Positions 20,576-31,951 of a stretch of 31,951 bases of DNA are shown here, piece after piece. Below the pieces are notes generated by a model. It did not search any database, was not told where the DNA came from, and was given only the letters and a program-made list of their open reading frames with translations. This stretch comes from Lingula anatina. Lineage: Eukaryota > Brachiopoda > Lingulata > Lingulida > Lingulidae. Location of the stretch: positions 1-31,951 of the forward strand of contig NW_019773943.1 of NCBI RefSeq assembly GCF_001039355.2. Reading direction: 5' to 3'. Both the position numbers and the translations under genes were made by a program. Each line of letters begins with the position of its first letter. The stretch's first letter is position 1.

Positions 20576-23500
20576 TGCACACACACACACAGGAAATAAT
20601 CAGTGGGTACACTTATTTCTTGCAATAAACAATATAAGTGGGTCTTCATTCACATAATTGACAAATCTTTCAAATAATTATGTTAGACATATAAAACCAA
20701 AAAGTAAAAGTCAAAATGTACAGAAAAAAACCCAACAAGTGGGCAAGTCTTACCCAGGAAAGCAATGAGTTTGGCAGCCTCTGCTCTGTGCCTCCAGTTT
20801 GGAGAATGCCTCAGCTGCATTAGAACTGCCTTCACAATGGCCCAGTCCTTCTCATGCAGTTGTCTTACCAGTATGTCCAGGGCCTGAAAGATGAATTATA
20901 AGAATTTTCAACTTATTATCTGATATCAGTGGAAGGTACATTTGGAAATAAAACTCCTATGACAGATGTGGTGGTCAGGCTTCAGACATTTCAAGTGTTT
21001 TAACACTTGTGTGCAAGTATTCTAACAAAAACTTGTGCACCATGTAAATAACTGTAAATAAAACATGTCTTTCTTAAATTCATTCACTGATTAAATGTAA
21101 CATAAAAAATAAAAAAAAATTAGTATCACTTTGTTAACAATTTTGCTAATGTCCGACTGGTTGGGTGAGGCCACTGTTAAAAAACAATATGGAAACATTT
21201 TCAAGTTTGAGTACTAACATCTCTCGAAAAAATGCAAAGAGTGCACTGGTCCATTGCCGGGTCCAGAATATTTCTATTTCCACCATTTCAGATTTAAGTG
21301 TAAGCAGTAATACATTGTCTGCAAAACATTTTAAATGTAATAACCTTGCATCATGACACATCATATATCAATACCTTTTCAGGCCACTCAAAACAAACTT
21401 TGCCATCAAAGATTTGGGATTCACAGTTCTGATATCTGGCCGATTTCTTGTTCTAAAATAACCCTTCTACCTGATTTTTGATATGTGTATCCTTAGTCTC
21501 AAATAAAGTCTTCCGCAGTCTTGTCCTAGCTGCCTCTTCCTTCACGCACAGTTTACCAAGGCACAGGGAGGCATCAAAGGCTACAGGGTCACAGGGGTCT
21601 GGGTTCTTACAGAAATGACTCAGCACTTCTACCAGTATGGGAAAAACTTCCATTTTCTGTAAATTTTTTAACAAGATTTTATAATTGTATGGATTACTTA
21701 AAAGTTTTGCAAATTAAAATGATAACTAAGCAAAAAAAAAAAAAAAAAAAAAAAAACCTAAGGCTTATTTGTGTAATATAAATCAGTGTGCCCAAATACC
21801 AATACAAACAAAAGCTGATCTAGGTTCAAGACTTTAAAAGCCTTGGTTCAATCTACAATATGCCATCCCATGTGTCTGTCAAATTTCATGAAAATAACTT
21901 TTCTAAACTACCATGTGCTATTATTACCATGTTTATAAACTGAAATTCAAAATTAATCAAAAGAGCATCTTTTCAAAATCACCTTGTTAACAAACTGTAC
22001 ATTTCGTCCATTTATCATGGCACGTATCAGATCTTTTCTTGTTTCCTGATTCCCCGACACCAAAAACTTAACAATCATTTTAACCACATCTTCTTCCCAA
22101 CAACCTGAAGAATCACAAAAAAAAAAAAATCAGAAAACATTAAAGACAGTATACTTATTTATGCAAACTGAACTCAATTTTGAATTTCCCTCAAAAAGCA
22201 CAAAGAAAAGGAAACATATATTCATGAAAAAAGTTTGCAACTAAATGGACTGAGGACAAGAATATGAATAAACTGCTAGATAACAAGTTTGTTTGTAATG
22301 TTAAAAAAAAAAACATTCAAGGAAATCTACAACAGGCTGCACCAGATTGAATAGAAAAACATATTAAAGGTAACAATGAGATTTCAGGAACCCCTCATCA
22401 ACTCAGACTCTCTTTACATGCTGCACTAAGTTCAAAACCTGTATTATATTCTAAATTATGAATTATATAATGTTTCTTGTAAAGTTGATTGCATTACCAC
22501 ATCCTGGCACATGCAATTTCCTCACCTAGCAGCACCAGTGCTTTGGTGGCTTCGTACTTTACATCGTCCTGCTCGTCTTCCTTTTCCAGCCTCTCTTTCA
22601 GTGCAAACATCACCATGGTATCACCGCTCTTCAACAGGCCTAATTGCTAATATAAACCAACACATTTTATTGTAGAACAGTTTCATTAGCTATGTTGTTG
22701 TAATGACAACCTGTCACCCCCTCTGGTGGGAGAGGATGGCAAGGGGGGGGGGGGTCTGACCAAATAGCACACCAGAGGGGGTGACAGGTTGTCATACCTG
22801 TCACAACCTCATTCCCTGATGAAGTCTGACTGCAAGCAGATGAAATATTTGATGGTAAGATCAGACTAATATAAGTAGCTATAGACAAAAGAATCTTCAC
22901 AAGTCTGACACACTTAATTGCTTTAACATCTAAATCAGGAAGCTTCTTAACACTGTTTATGTGAACTTAAATGAAAAATAAGTAATTATGTGACAAAGCA
23001 AATTAAAAGTCTTCTATCTGTTAATTAAACTACGTCTGAGTGACCATAAAATCCACATCGAAACTGGGCGGCACACCAGGCCAAAAACTGAAAGGTGCGA
23101 CAGAATCTGTCACCTGTGCACACAAGGGGTAATTGAGGATGAATACCNGTCTTCTATCTGTTAATCTTGGATGAAGGATACTTAGTGACAAGTAATTAAT
23201 GTTAAGCATGAATTTCAAAATATTTCTGCAACCTCCAGCAAATTTCAAATATTTCACAAACAGATGAAATAAGCCAAGTGTTAGGCCCCTGTGCAAAAAT
23301 AAAAGTTTGAATGCTGCTGGGCATGTGTGTCCCATCCTCTCTCCTTACAAACACAGACACAACATGCATGCACATGAATATGAACAGGCAAATAATAATC
23401 ACACTAAAATATAACTGACAGGAAATTATTCAGCCAATTATTCAACCAATAAACATAAAAAAGCATATGAATCAAGAATCATGTTCCTTTGAGTGCTAAG

Positions 23501-26500
23501 GACCAAAACAAATAATCAAAATTAAATTGATTAACAAAAACTGTTAAAATATCATTCTACGGTTACTAAAACATAAACTTAGCCCCATTTCCACTACATG
23601 TCAACCTGTGTGTCCAATAACATGTATCCTGGGAATTAAAATAATATCAAAACTTACCTGTATGGCATCCTTTCTCTCATCTGGGTGACTGGCAGTCAGG
23701 TTGTTGTGGACAATGTCCTGGAAGAAAGGTAAAAGGAAAGGAATATAGACAAAGCTTTAAAGCCCATCCCATTCTACTGTGAGTGTCCTGTACCAGATTT
23801 TAATTTTCATTTTTCATTGAAAGAAAAAAAACTGTTTCTGCTCTCACCATATGAATGTACAGTCACATAAAGCTTTTAAATTACCTTCACTCTTTCCCAT
23901 TTGATCCCTGAGTGTTTCAAGGGACCTGACTTAGGCTTGATCTTTTTCCAAGTCCCTGAAAACAAATAAAACTAATTAGGGCTATGTGTCTGAGGTAAAA
24001 TATCAGTTGCAATATTAAATTATTTTCATCTATCATGCTTACAAATAAAACTAATTAGGGCTACGTGTCTGAGGTAAAATATCAGTTGCAATATTAAATT
24101 ATTTTCATCTATCATGCTTATAGGAAATTACCAATGTAACCAAAGTAACTTTACATGCAAATAAAATAAGAACAGTGAAATGTTGAATGACACTTTAACT
24201 GCCATAGTTGAAATATTTTTACCATAAACAGTCTGCACTGGTGACTGTGTTTATGATAGAGTAATAGATAATACACAAGTGGAGAGCAACAGCTCTCTAA
24301 AAGTACTTAACAGGGTTAATTAACAAACTGACTGAAACAAACGCATCAGGATAATTATAATGTTATCCGACCAATTATAAATTGTCATACCCACCCCTCC
24401 CCACCCATGTAATAAACATTTATTCACATCTTAAATTCTAACCATTGGGGTTGTTCCTATTTNCGTGTCTGAGGTAAAATATCAGTTGCAATATTAAATT
24501 ATTTTCATCTATCATGCTTATAGGAAATTACCAATGTAACCAAAGTAACTTTACATGCAAATAAAATAAGAACAGTGAAATGTTGAATGACACTTTAACT
24601 GCCATAGTTGAAATATTTTTACCATAAACAGTCTGCACTGGTGACTGTGTTTATGATAGAGTAATAGATAATACACAAGTGGAGAGCAACAGCTCTCTAA
24701 AAGTACTTAACAGGGTTAATTAACAAACTGACTGAAACAAACGCATCAGGATAATTATAATGTTATCCGACCAATTATAAATTGTCATACCCACCCCTCC
24801 CCACCCATGTAATAAACATTTATTCACATCTTAAATTCTAACCATTGGGGTTGTTCCTATTTTTACTTTACCTGTATTTCATGCTTTGAATAAACTAGTG
24901 CCTATATATATGCACTCGTAAAAAATGCAAATGCAAGAACATCCCATTATTAAGGCTAATCTCTATGACAGCTAGCACAAATCAATGTCCAAGTGGAAAA
25001 TTCTCTTAGGTACTAAGGTTTGCTTTGGTAAACCCAGTTGCAAACTATTGGTCAGAAATGAGTGTTAAAAATCTTACTATAAAATAACTGGTAAATCTTC
25101 TACAACATGCCATGCATTCAAAACACACCTCAACCAGCACTTTGCTTATCTACTACCACAGGGTAAAATGTTTACCATCTAGTATACCGATACCTTCTTC
25201 CTCTTGCTCCTCCTGACCACATGTCTCCCCAGGTTCTGCCATGGAGACATCCTGGCTTGGTCCACCTTGCCGACTGCGCCTTCGTGACATGTTACACGTA
25301 CAGCGGGATTGGGGGAGCTCTATGTCATCTATTCATACGCATAGTTGCACAGCAAACAGTGCAAAATATATCAGTGTGTGACAAAAACATCTATGAACTG
25401 TGAAACATACTATAATATCTATAGTGATATGTAAATTTATGAATCAGTAAAAGTGAAAATATCAAGTTAAAAATTTAAATGAAAGTAAAACCAACTAAAA
25501 TTTACTGTGAATGGCAAGATTAAAAGACAGCTCAGTAATACTGTGATTCTAAAAATTAAAAGAAAAATCTGTTGAATGGAAAAGCATTCTATTCAGTTTT
25601 TTAAAAAATTAATACATAAATGTACTGGCACAATTAGGGAAGAGTTTCTGATGTATTGAGAAGACTGAATGATGAGGAGGAGGATTAAATGTCACTTGAA
25701 GCTTACAAATTTTGCAACACAATTATTCCCATTCACAAACTACATGCTAAGAAATTCTCATTAATTCACTAAAATATATTTCTGCATGCAACAATCAAAA
25801 TCTAATCTATGTTAGACACTTTCAATAATAATTCAAGCCTGAAGGTTGTTAAATCTAAAAAAAATGAAGTACTTAATCAAGCATGCAATTTGATGAAAGG
25901 ATTTAGTCCAAATTGCCTCAAAGGATTTGGTCTTGGGGTTTGGAGAAAAGGGAGGGGCTGGGGAATGACTGGAGATGGGTGGACAAGTTAAAAAATGATT
26001 ATGAAGTACTGAGTAAAAAGGCAACAAACAATATTTAAGGCAGTAATTTTTTTTAAATGCTTATCCATGCAAAGGAGAAAAAAGTATGTGCAAGGAACAG
26101 CCAAACACACAAAAAAAGTGATTTTCACACCAAACTGAATCAGCCACAGCAGTGCGTGTTTTTTAAATGTCTTTTTTTTATATCAGTTCTGAGTTCAGTT
26201 GCCCCACTGACTCACCTCCACCTCCCATTTTGCTTGCTAGCTTTGCCATGGCCTTAAATGAAACTGAACGGCTGGAACTGAATAACAAAATTGATTTATA
26301 AATTATCTCCTGTGCTAATTCATATGAGTTCTCAAATTTAGAACTGAAATACACAGGACACAGAAGATCCAGTGTATGATATGTACTTATTTTGTCTGGC
26401 AAGATTAAATAAATAACTAGCTAGTTTCTGATTCATTTTCTGCAAATTTAACCATAAGACCACCTCTTTTAACTCTCTTTCCCTTACTAGTCCGCATTAT

Positions 26501-28209
26501 TAAAAAAAATATTAGGAATCAAAGATCAACATTATTTCACATCAATTTTTCCCTGTACTTATAAATAAATATATGAATAAAAAAAATAAATGTTCAGGAA
26601 AGTTTGACAATGGACATCTCCTTGAATACATACATTATTATGCTCAAACTATGAAACAAACACTGACATTTTGCTTGGTAGTGTGCAACTCCCTGGATAT
26701 TGGTGTTCATCATTTTATATTTCTATTTCTGTAATTTTTATTTCTATTTCTTATTCTCAAAAAGAAAACAAATATCTACTCATTTACCATTAAACATGTA
26801 TCAAAACAGGGTGGTCCAAACTAAGAACCATTGCTTCTCCTAAAAATCTTTGAACTTTTAGGATATGGCTCTAGCTAGTGCAGTAAGTAATAGCCATGAC
26901 TTACGCAGGTGTTGTGGCGCCTTTCCTTTGCACCTCCTTTAGAGTGAGCTGGTGCATAAGACCCTTTGTGTCATTCTGAGATGACACCGTTTTGGACTTG
27001 GGTTTGGCCCTGTAAAGACTGAACTTGGTCTTCTCCAAGAGATTTCCCTGGTTTACAATTCTCTCTGCCTTCTCTCTGGGAGTGTGGATATCATTGAATG
27101 CATTGGGAAGGCGGGGGTACTCCTTGTCTTTACTCTAAAATGACAAAACAGAGAGGGCATTAGAGAATTTGACGGTGAAACAATCACAGTGAATTGAGTA
27201 CAAAATTGGCAAAAATGAACTGCAAGCTCATTCAAAACTGATACTCCTACACAAACATTTCTGAGGGTGTGTCACAATACAGTATCTCTGTTCAGAAAAG
27301 ATCTCTTATTCATTACTCTAGCTGTACGAGCTGGCCACAACTCAAAATCTTTTTCATGTGTATTTAAATTGTCTCACCAAGCATTACAATAACCACTGAT
27401 TGATAATATCATAATAACTGATACAACAGGCCAAAAAACTGAAATGATTTTTACACTTATAGATAAACAGGTCACAGGTTATAATTCTGGATGTGGATTC
27501 TATCTCCTTAGTCAATTTCTGGATCTAGATTCTATCCCCTAAGCAAAAATTTGGATCTACAACAGCAAACTACATTAAAATATAATCTGAGGCACTAATG
27601 ATAACATCCAATTTGTATACTCACTGTTCTGGTAATGGGCAGGACAGGGGGTGGGGTGACAGGGTTGGGGTAAAATACAATCCTGTGAGAAGTTGTGGTC
27701 CCCATTCTCTCCTTGGATATATGCTCATTATTTCTCTTGACAGGTGGCAAGCTGACAGTTGTCTCATTGTCGCCTCCTCCAGAATGACTGTTGTTTTTAG
27801 AGGCTTGCGTTCCTGGCAACTGAAAATACACAAGTGAAACATGATGATCAAGTTTGGGTGCACAGCTTTTAAAATGCTTTTAAAAAGTCAAATAAAGCCC
27901 ATCTGTTTATGTATTTTATCTTTCATGTAAACACAAGTATTACTGGAAATGGGTAAATTATACAAAATCAAAAGAATTCTTTAAAATTCTAAATTTTTAA
28001 ATGGGTAATTTTATCACAAACTTTACCTTTACTGATTCAGCTGTTTGACCCCTACTGCTGAATTCTAAAATATAAAATCACATAATATATAACTTTATTT
28101 AAATCTATATTAATACATATGACCAATGGTCCGCAGTAATCAAAGGCACAAAAACTGTTCATTAGGAATTATAATATTTCAACTCTCAAAAGAATTTGTG
28201 GGACGCAAA

Positions 28210-28298
<89 letters not shown>

Positions 28299-31200
28299 CA
28301 TGCCACTCAAACAAAAAACAGGTGCAACTTCCAGATGTGGATTCAAGCATTTTCTCTTTATCATTTACCTAAATTCCAAATATTTGATGTGTTCATACCT
28401 TTCCAAATAAAAAAAAACTTACGATCTAAATTTTTAAGGAATGTGCTTTCAACTGGGATGTCTTTCTTGAAGTTGGGATCCACAGATAACATGGCAGCAT
28501 CATGGACTTTCTCATACATCTTGTGCATCCTCAATGACAACTTGTTCAATGCAATTTCCTGTAAGAGAATATAGCATAACATAAATTTTGTGGTATTTGG
28601 GCATTGACTCTGAAAACACTACCATGTCCCCTGACATGCACACACGCAGTAAGGGGCCCTTTACACTGGACGGCGTCCTTTCTGCAACCATGAAATTTGG
28701 CATTGCTGTGGTCTTAATAAGGAGGCACGAGCATTGATTTTGTATCAGAATGAATGTTCAATGATCGGCCAGTTGTCGGCACGTAAAGTATTGTAATTTT
28801 TTAACTCTCAAATGGGGCTGTCCTGCTGGACGCAGAAAGAACACTGTCCAGTGTAAAAGGGCCTTAACACACACAAACACACACATCTTCAAAATGCTTT
28901 GTTGCACTGCATAACCATAGCACTCAACAAATTATTATTCTGCAAAGAAAATAAGAAAATAATTATTATACGATCACAATATAGTCTCATAGACCACAGC
29001 ACACACTGTTTGTAGACAAAAAAAATAGTAAAATGTTAAGCAACTTTCTATGTTTACAAAGATCAATAGTAAGGATGGGTAACAGCACATTCATGCATTA
29101 ACCAGGGCAATGGTGTCTGAAAATATATGAAATAAAGGCACACTTAAAGGATCCATAGGAAAGAATTAATTTTCAAAATAATAATAATAATAAATAAATA
29201 AACAATAATAATAATAATGTAATTGAACCTCATTCAGAAAAAGGGAAACCAAATCAAAATTAATATGTTTTAAAGGCAAAACCTGCAAAATAGCAACACT
29301 TCTTTATGGCTCCTTACTCACATATTTTGTATTGATGCTATGCAATACAGGGTCATGACGCAAAACCTTTGGTAGCAAGGGCTTCAAATTAAAAAGTACA
29401 AATATTAACACACAAGGGTTTTTTTTTATTTCCTGAATTTTTTTAGTACACATTGTGCAATCAACACGACCATCTCCTTGTTAAGAAACAATCTTCGCCT
29501 GGTATCCCATTTTCTCGCAGTGGGACCTTTCTTTGTAGTTCCCTCAGGGCTATGCTCTATTCATTTATAAAAACTACCTGACACAGCTTGTCAGACAACT
29601 GACTTTGATTACGTTACTCTTTCACCCATATATGTTCTTGCTTTCATCTACGTAAATGAGACTAATTGTTGGCAAAAACCAATTTTATTATCAAAACATT
29701 AAATCCTACTCGTACAGACTGTTTATTTTTAAATTCTTGGAAGAATAAGATAAGAATGAATAACATTGTTCACAACACCACACAGTCTTGCAATGACTTA
29801 CATGTATATCCAGTAGCTCCGCAGCATTTTTAGGCCTCCAGGGAACAGTTATATCAGACTCAACAACTGAAATATTAAGTGGTATAAAGTATCTTTGTTT
29901 CAAAAATATTATCTATGCAACATGGACCTCTAGGATGTATCTTTTCAAATGTTTCTATGATGTTATTTCAGACACTGAACAAAGATAATTTATAAGAACT
30001 CATGCATCACCTATCAACCTACTTTCATTTATATAAGTCCCTGGGACAGCTAGCCCCAGCTGGTGGTAGGAGAGAGGGTCCATCTCACACAGGACAGAAG
30101 AGTAGTCCCCAAAGTCAAACTTATGGTGTTCAGACTCCCAGTAAGCGCCAGCAAGATCATCCGAATCCTGTGCAAAACTTTGCTCTCCATTTGTGTCTGG
30201 AAAAGAATTACAACTATGTTTGAGTGGAAAGACTAAAGAAAAATGTGCATGTGAATATAATGATGTTCCATCTTAAGAAAATTTAATTGTATAAAAATTC
30301 TTTTAAAAACTGCTCTGTACATGTTTCAGCATACTTTGATCTGATAATTCAGCTCCTGGGAAAATTAAACATGCAATAACAACATAATAACAAAACAAGA
30401 AATAAATCAATTCCATGGCTCATGTATGATGCTTTAAATCCTAATTTATGTGATATTCCCTTTGAACATTGGTGAAATTTACTGTATACTTTAAAGTTCA
30501 AGTATTTCTACTAAAATTATGTACTTGATTCTAATATATGTATACAATGAATTCAATGATTATATATATGTCTTTCAATAAAATACAAGTTTAAAAACTT
30601 CAATATTTAGATTGTATTCTTTTAATAAATCATCATTATACAAACACAGACTGCATGGGTGGATTTAGGGCATCTTCTGGGTCTTTCCGGAAGATGGTCA
30701 GATTTTCAAGTTTACATTGACGGGTATCTAATTTTTTTCTGTTGGAAGACGGTCAAAAATGGAGGACGGATCAATAAAGATAATTTGGAAGACTGTCAGA
30801 AAATATCTCTGGATCCGTCCCTGGACTAAAGGCTTCATCCTCACCTCCTCCCTCTCTGCTAGGTGACTGTATGGTCACTCTACTACCCTGTGTCCCCCTG
30901 GAGGCCAGCTGTGTCCTTTGAGTTTCTGTCATGAACACTTGGACAGGGGTCACTGGTGTCCTGTCGCCCCCCTCATCTCCCGACCTGGTGTCAGCTTCAT
31001 CAAACTCCTCCCTCTCAGACTCCTTTGGGTCCTCCTCCTTAAACCTTTTCCTAGAGTCAACTGTAATTTTTGGTTCCTGGTGTTGGGACTAGAAGAAAGA
31101 GAGAGAAAAAAATCATTGGGACCAACAAAACACAATGAACTACGTATAACTTTAATTAACCTTTGCTAAAAACAGTGTTATAATTATTATAAGCTGAATC

Positions 31201-31951
31201 AGTATGGGAAATCAAGGATAAATGGACAATCAATATTTCCAATATGATATAAAAACTAATCATTATTGATACTTTTTTTAATTGCCTTCGGGGTATATTC
31301 AAATAAAATTGCATCATTCAATATGAGCTTTAAATAACAACACATTCAAAATGGAGCACTTTCTCTTTGAATGAATGTTGCAAATCCACAAAACCACACA
31401 AATGTTTTTCATGCTTCATACCTTTTGTCCAGAGGAAACTTCTTCTTCCCTGTCCATCTGCTCTGCTGTGTGAAGGTTACCTTCACTTAGCTCTGAAGAC
31501 AAGAAAGACATCTGGCGGTCTGCCGTCTTAGTGTGGGCACTAGCAGGATACAAGGAGCTCTGTGTCATCTCTGGTCTGGGACGGGACAGGGGTTCAGTTT
31601 GCTCACGACGTATGTTGAGTGACGGTTTCAGTTTTTCTGAAATAACAAATTTGGTAAACTATATTTTCAAAAAATTTCAGACCTTTTAATAAATCATGCA
31701 AGTCAAGAAACAGATAGTTTATAGCTTTGCCAAAGTAAGAAATGTGTTGGACAGTCACCATAAATTATCATCTGTTTACACCAAACTTCCCTTTATTGTA
31801 CCTAGTTAGTGACTAGACAAAAAAAATAAAGGTAAATAGACTTACCAACTGACAGGACTTGTTCAGGAGGCACCTGGCCACCACTGTGCTCCTCTATCAA
31901 CTGGGTTTTTCTTCCTACTTCCTTCTTGGCAGGTAATTTATGCCTTACAGC
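17817..31951 (-). CDS. HEAT-repeat protein, probably HEATR4-like (5' end beyond window)
   Basis: I assembled 23 minus-strand exons with GT-AG borders and matching phases: 31951-31846, 31636-31422, 31088-30845, 30196-30023, 29866-29802, 29381-29322, 28558-28423, 28064-28027, 27819-27625, 27134-26905, 26277-26216, 23955-23885, 23717-23658, 22646-22526, 22104-21983, 21656-21471, 20883-20754, 20463-20381, 20090-20017, 19676-19625, 19404-19318, 19030-18939, 17883-17817. They give 2670 nt without a stop until TGA. The first half (about 1-530 of the visible part) is charged and low-complexity. The second half is stacked helical HEAT repeats, for example DVKYEATKALVLLGCW, HRAEAAKLIAFLG, KSVRLEITKALQALGM, EDIRSQAVISLGVLG and SEYVRLMIIRTFATMG. 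HEAT arrays are protein-binding scaffolds; I see no enzymatic motif. Length and layout suit HEATR4, a little-studied family, but other HEAT/armadillo proteins remain possible. No start codon is claimed. Confidence 0.88.
19146..19190. repeat. (TG)n microsatellite grading into GC-alternating sequence
   Basis: A TG run followed by GCGTGCACGTGCACGCGCGC. The alternating purine-pyrimidine tract lies in the intron between 18939-19030 and 19318-19404. Confidence 0.95.
20537..20591. repeat. (CA)n microsatellite
   Basis: About 27 CA units, with a small GCATG interruption near 20573, lie in an intron of the HEAT-repeat gene. Confidence 0.95.
21732..21756. repeat. Poly(A) tract, 25 bp
   Basis: A pure A run on the plus strand inside an intron. 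It reads as poly(T) on the sense strand of the host gene, and no retroelement body is visible beside it. Confidence 0.9.
22703..22795. repeat. Perfect 26-bp foldback (possible MITE core)
   Basis: The arm at 22703-22728 (starts ATGACAACCTGTCACC, ends CTGGTG) is the exact reverse complement of 22770-22795, with a 41-nt loop that includes a run of G. It lies in an intron of the HEAT-repeat gene. Confidence 0.85.
23962..24119. repeat. 79-bp tandem direct repeat
   Basis: Two almost identical units (23962-24040 and 24041-24119) differ at TATGTG versus TACGTG. They lie next to a suspect assembly join, so this may also be partly artefactual. Confidence 0.8.
24064..24862. repeat. 399-bp direct repeat separated by a single N (likely assembly artefact)
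   Basis: Bases 24064-24462 and 24464-24862 appear identical by eye, and the only base between them is the N at 24463. Such exact duplication around a placeholder base is typical of unmerged contig ends. The region is intronic, so the gene model is not affected. Confidence 0.9.
25194..25319 (-). other. Candidate cassette exon or alternative first exon of the HEAT-repeat gene
   Basis: On the minus strand this 126-nt block is bounded by AG and GTATCG and stays open in the frame needed to join exon 26216-26277 to exon 23885-23955. Both neighbours meet in phase 1, so it can be included or skipped without breaking the frame. It would add 42 residues rich in Arg, Gln and Glu. It contains an in-frame ATG at 25290 (reading MSRRRSRQGG) that could start a shorter protein consisting mainly of the HEAT array. 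The acceptor has a weak pyrimidine tract and the donor is not a strong consensus, so usage is uncertain. Confidence 0.5.
28207..28295. repeat. Compound (AAAT)n-(AT)n microsatellite
   Basis: About eleven AAAT units run directly into about 23 AT units. The repeat lies in the intron between exons 28027-28064 and 27625-27819's upstream neighbour 28423-28558. Confidence 0.95.
28652..28864. mobile_element. 213-bp MITE with about 37-bp terminal inverted repeats
   Basis: The left end (AGGGGCCCTTTACACTGGAC then GGCGTCCTTTCTGC) and the reverse complement of the right end (AGGCCCTTTTACACTGGACA then GTGTTCTTTCTGC) match with a few mismatches. TA flanks both sides (28650-28651 and 28865-28866). It has no coding capacity. 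It lies in the intron between exons 29322-29381 and 28423-28558 of the HEAT-repeat gene. The terminal sequence is typical of DNA-transposon-derived MITEs; the superfamily is not assigned. Confidence 0.8.
29180..29218. repeat. AAT/AAAT simple repeat
   Basis: An AATAAT and AAATAAAT mixture of about 39 bp within an intron of the HEAT-repeat gene. Confidence 0.85.

Noticed and set aside
22800-22870. A CCTGATGAAG-containing stretch suggestive of a retroelement tail
   Set aside because: It is too short and generic to assign; no reverse transcriptase or element boundary is visible.
27598-27837. A 79-codon plus-strand frame
   Set aside because: It is the antisense shadow of the minus-strand exon 27625-27819, which joins its neighbours in phase.
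1-31951. CRISPR array, tRNA, rRNA or virus-derived genes
   Set aside because: No regularly spaced repeats, cloverleaf sequence, rRNA block or viral protein motif was seen in reading both strands.

Overview
The window is nuclear DNA from an animal, most likely a marine invertebrate; the lineage cannot be fixed. It is AT-rich, has GT-AG introns of about 0.1-1.7 kb, long AT, CA and GT microsatellites, and palindromes such as TAGGCCTA (1818) and TATACCGGTATA (4672) that are common in some marine invertebrates. There are no bacterial-type operons, rRNA or CRISPR arrays, and I saw no tRNA. Two positions are N (23148, 24463), which marks a draft assembly.

Left part (1-1386): an inverted, decayed Tc1/mariner transposon whose right end abuts a TA microsatellite. 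Positions 1626-4957 (+): a five-exon gene that I assembled from splice sites and phase. It encodes a 426-aa multi-pass membrane protein ending in the DLDSPFSG-type signature of DUF4239 (bestrophin-like domain). A perfect CRE and a perfect octamer motif lie just upstream. Positions 5000-6450 hold no recognisable gene.

Middle part (about 6460-15490): a tandem segmental duplication. Each unit has one intronless class A (rhodopsin-like) GPCR, at 6852-8294 and 12593-14038, with very similar flanks. A second Tc1 relic (about 10021-11040) sits between the units. Unit 2 also carries small palindromic TA-targeting elements; for one of them unit 1 shows the empty site. A third Tc1 relic (about 16113-16776) lies to the right, inverted relative to the first.

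Right part (16996-31951, minus strand): the last 23 exons plus one phase-neutral cassette exon of a large HEAT-repeat gene, probably HEATR4-like. The visible part codes for 889 residues, or 931 with the cassette; the 5' end lies beyond the window. It has a low-complexity N-terminal half and a C-terminal half of HEAT repeats. Its introns carry a 213-bp palindromic MITE, a perfect 26-bp foldback, microsatellites, and a 399-bp direct repeat around an N that is probably an assembly artefact.

The three gene groups show no obvious shared pathway. The most notable points are the animal DUF4239 gene, the recently duplicated GPCR pair with an altered TM6 motif and a long intracellular loop 3, and the Tc1 family whose copies share inactivating stop codons.
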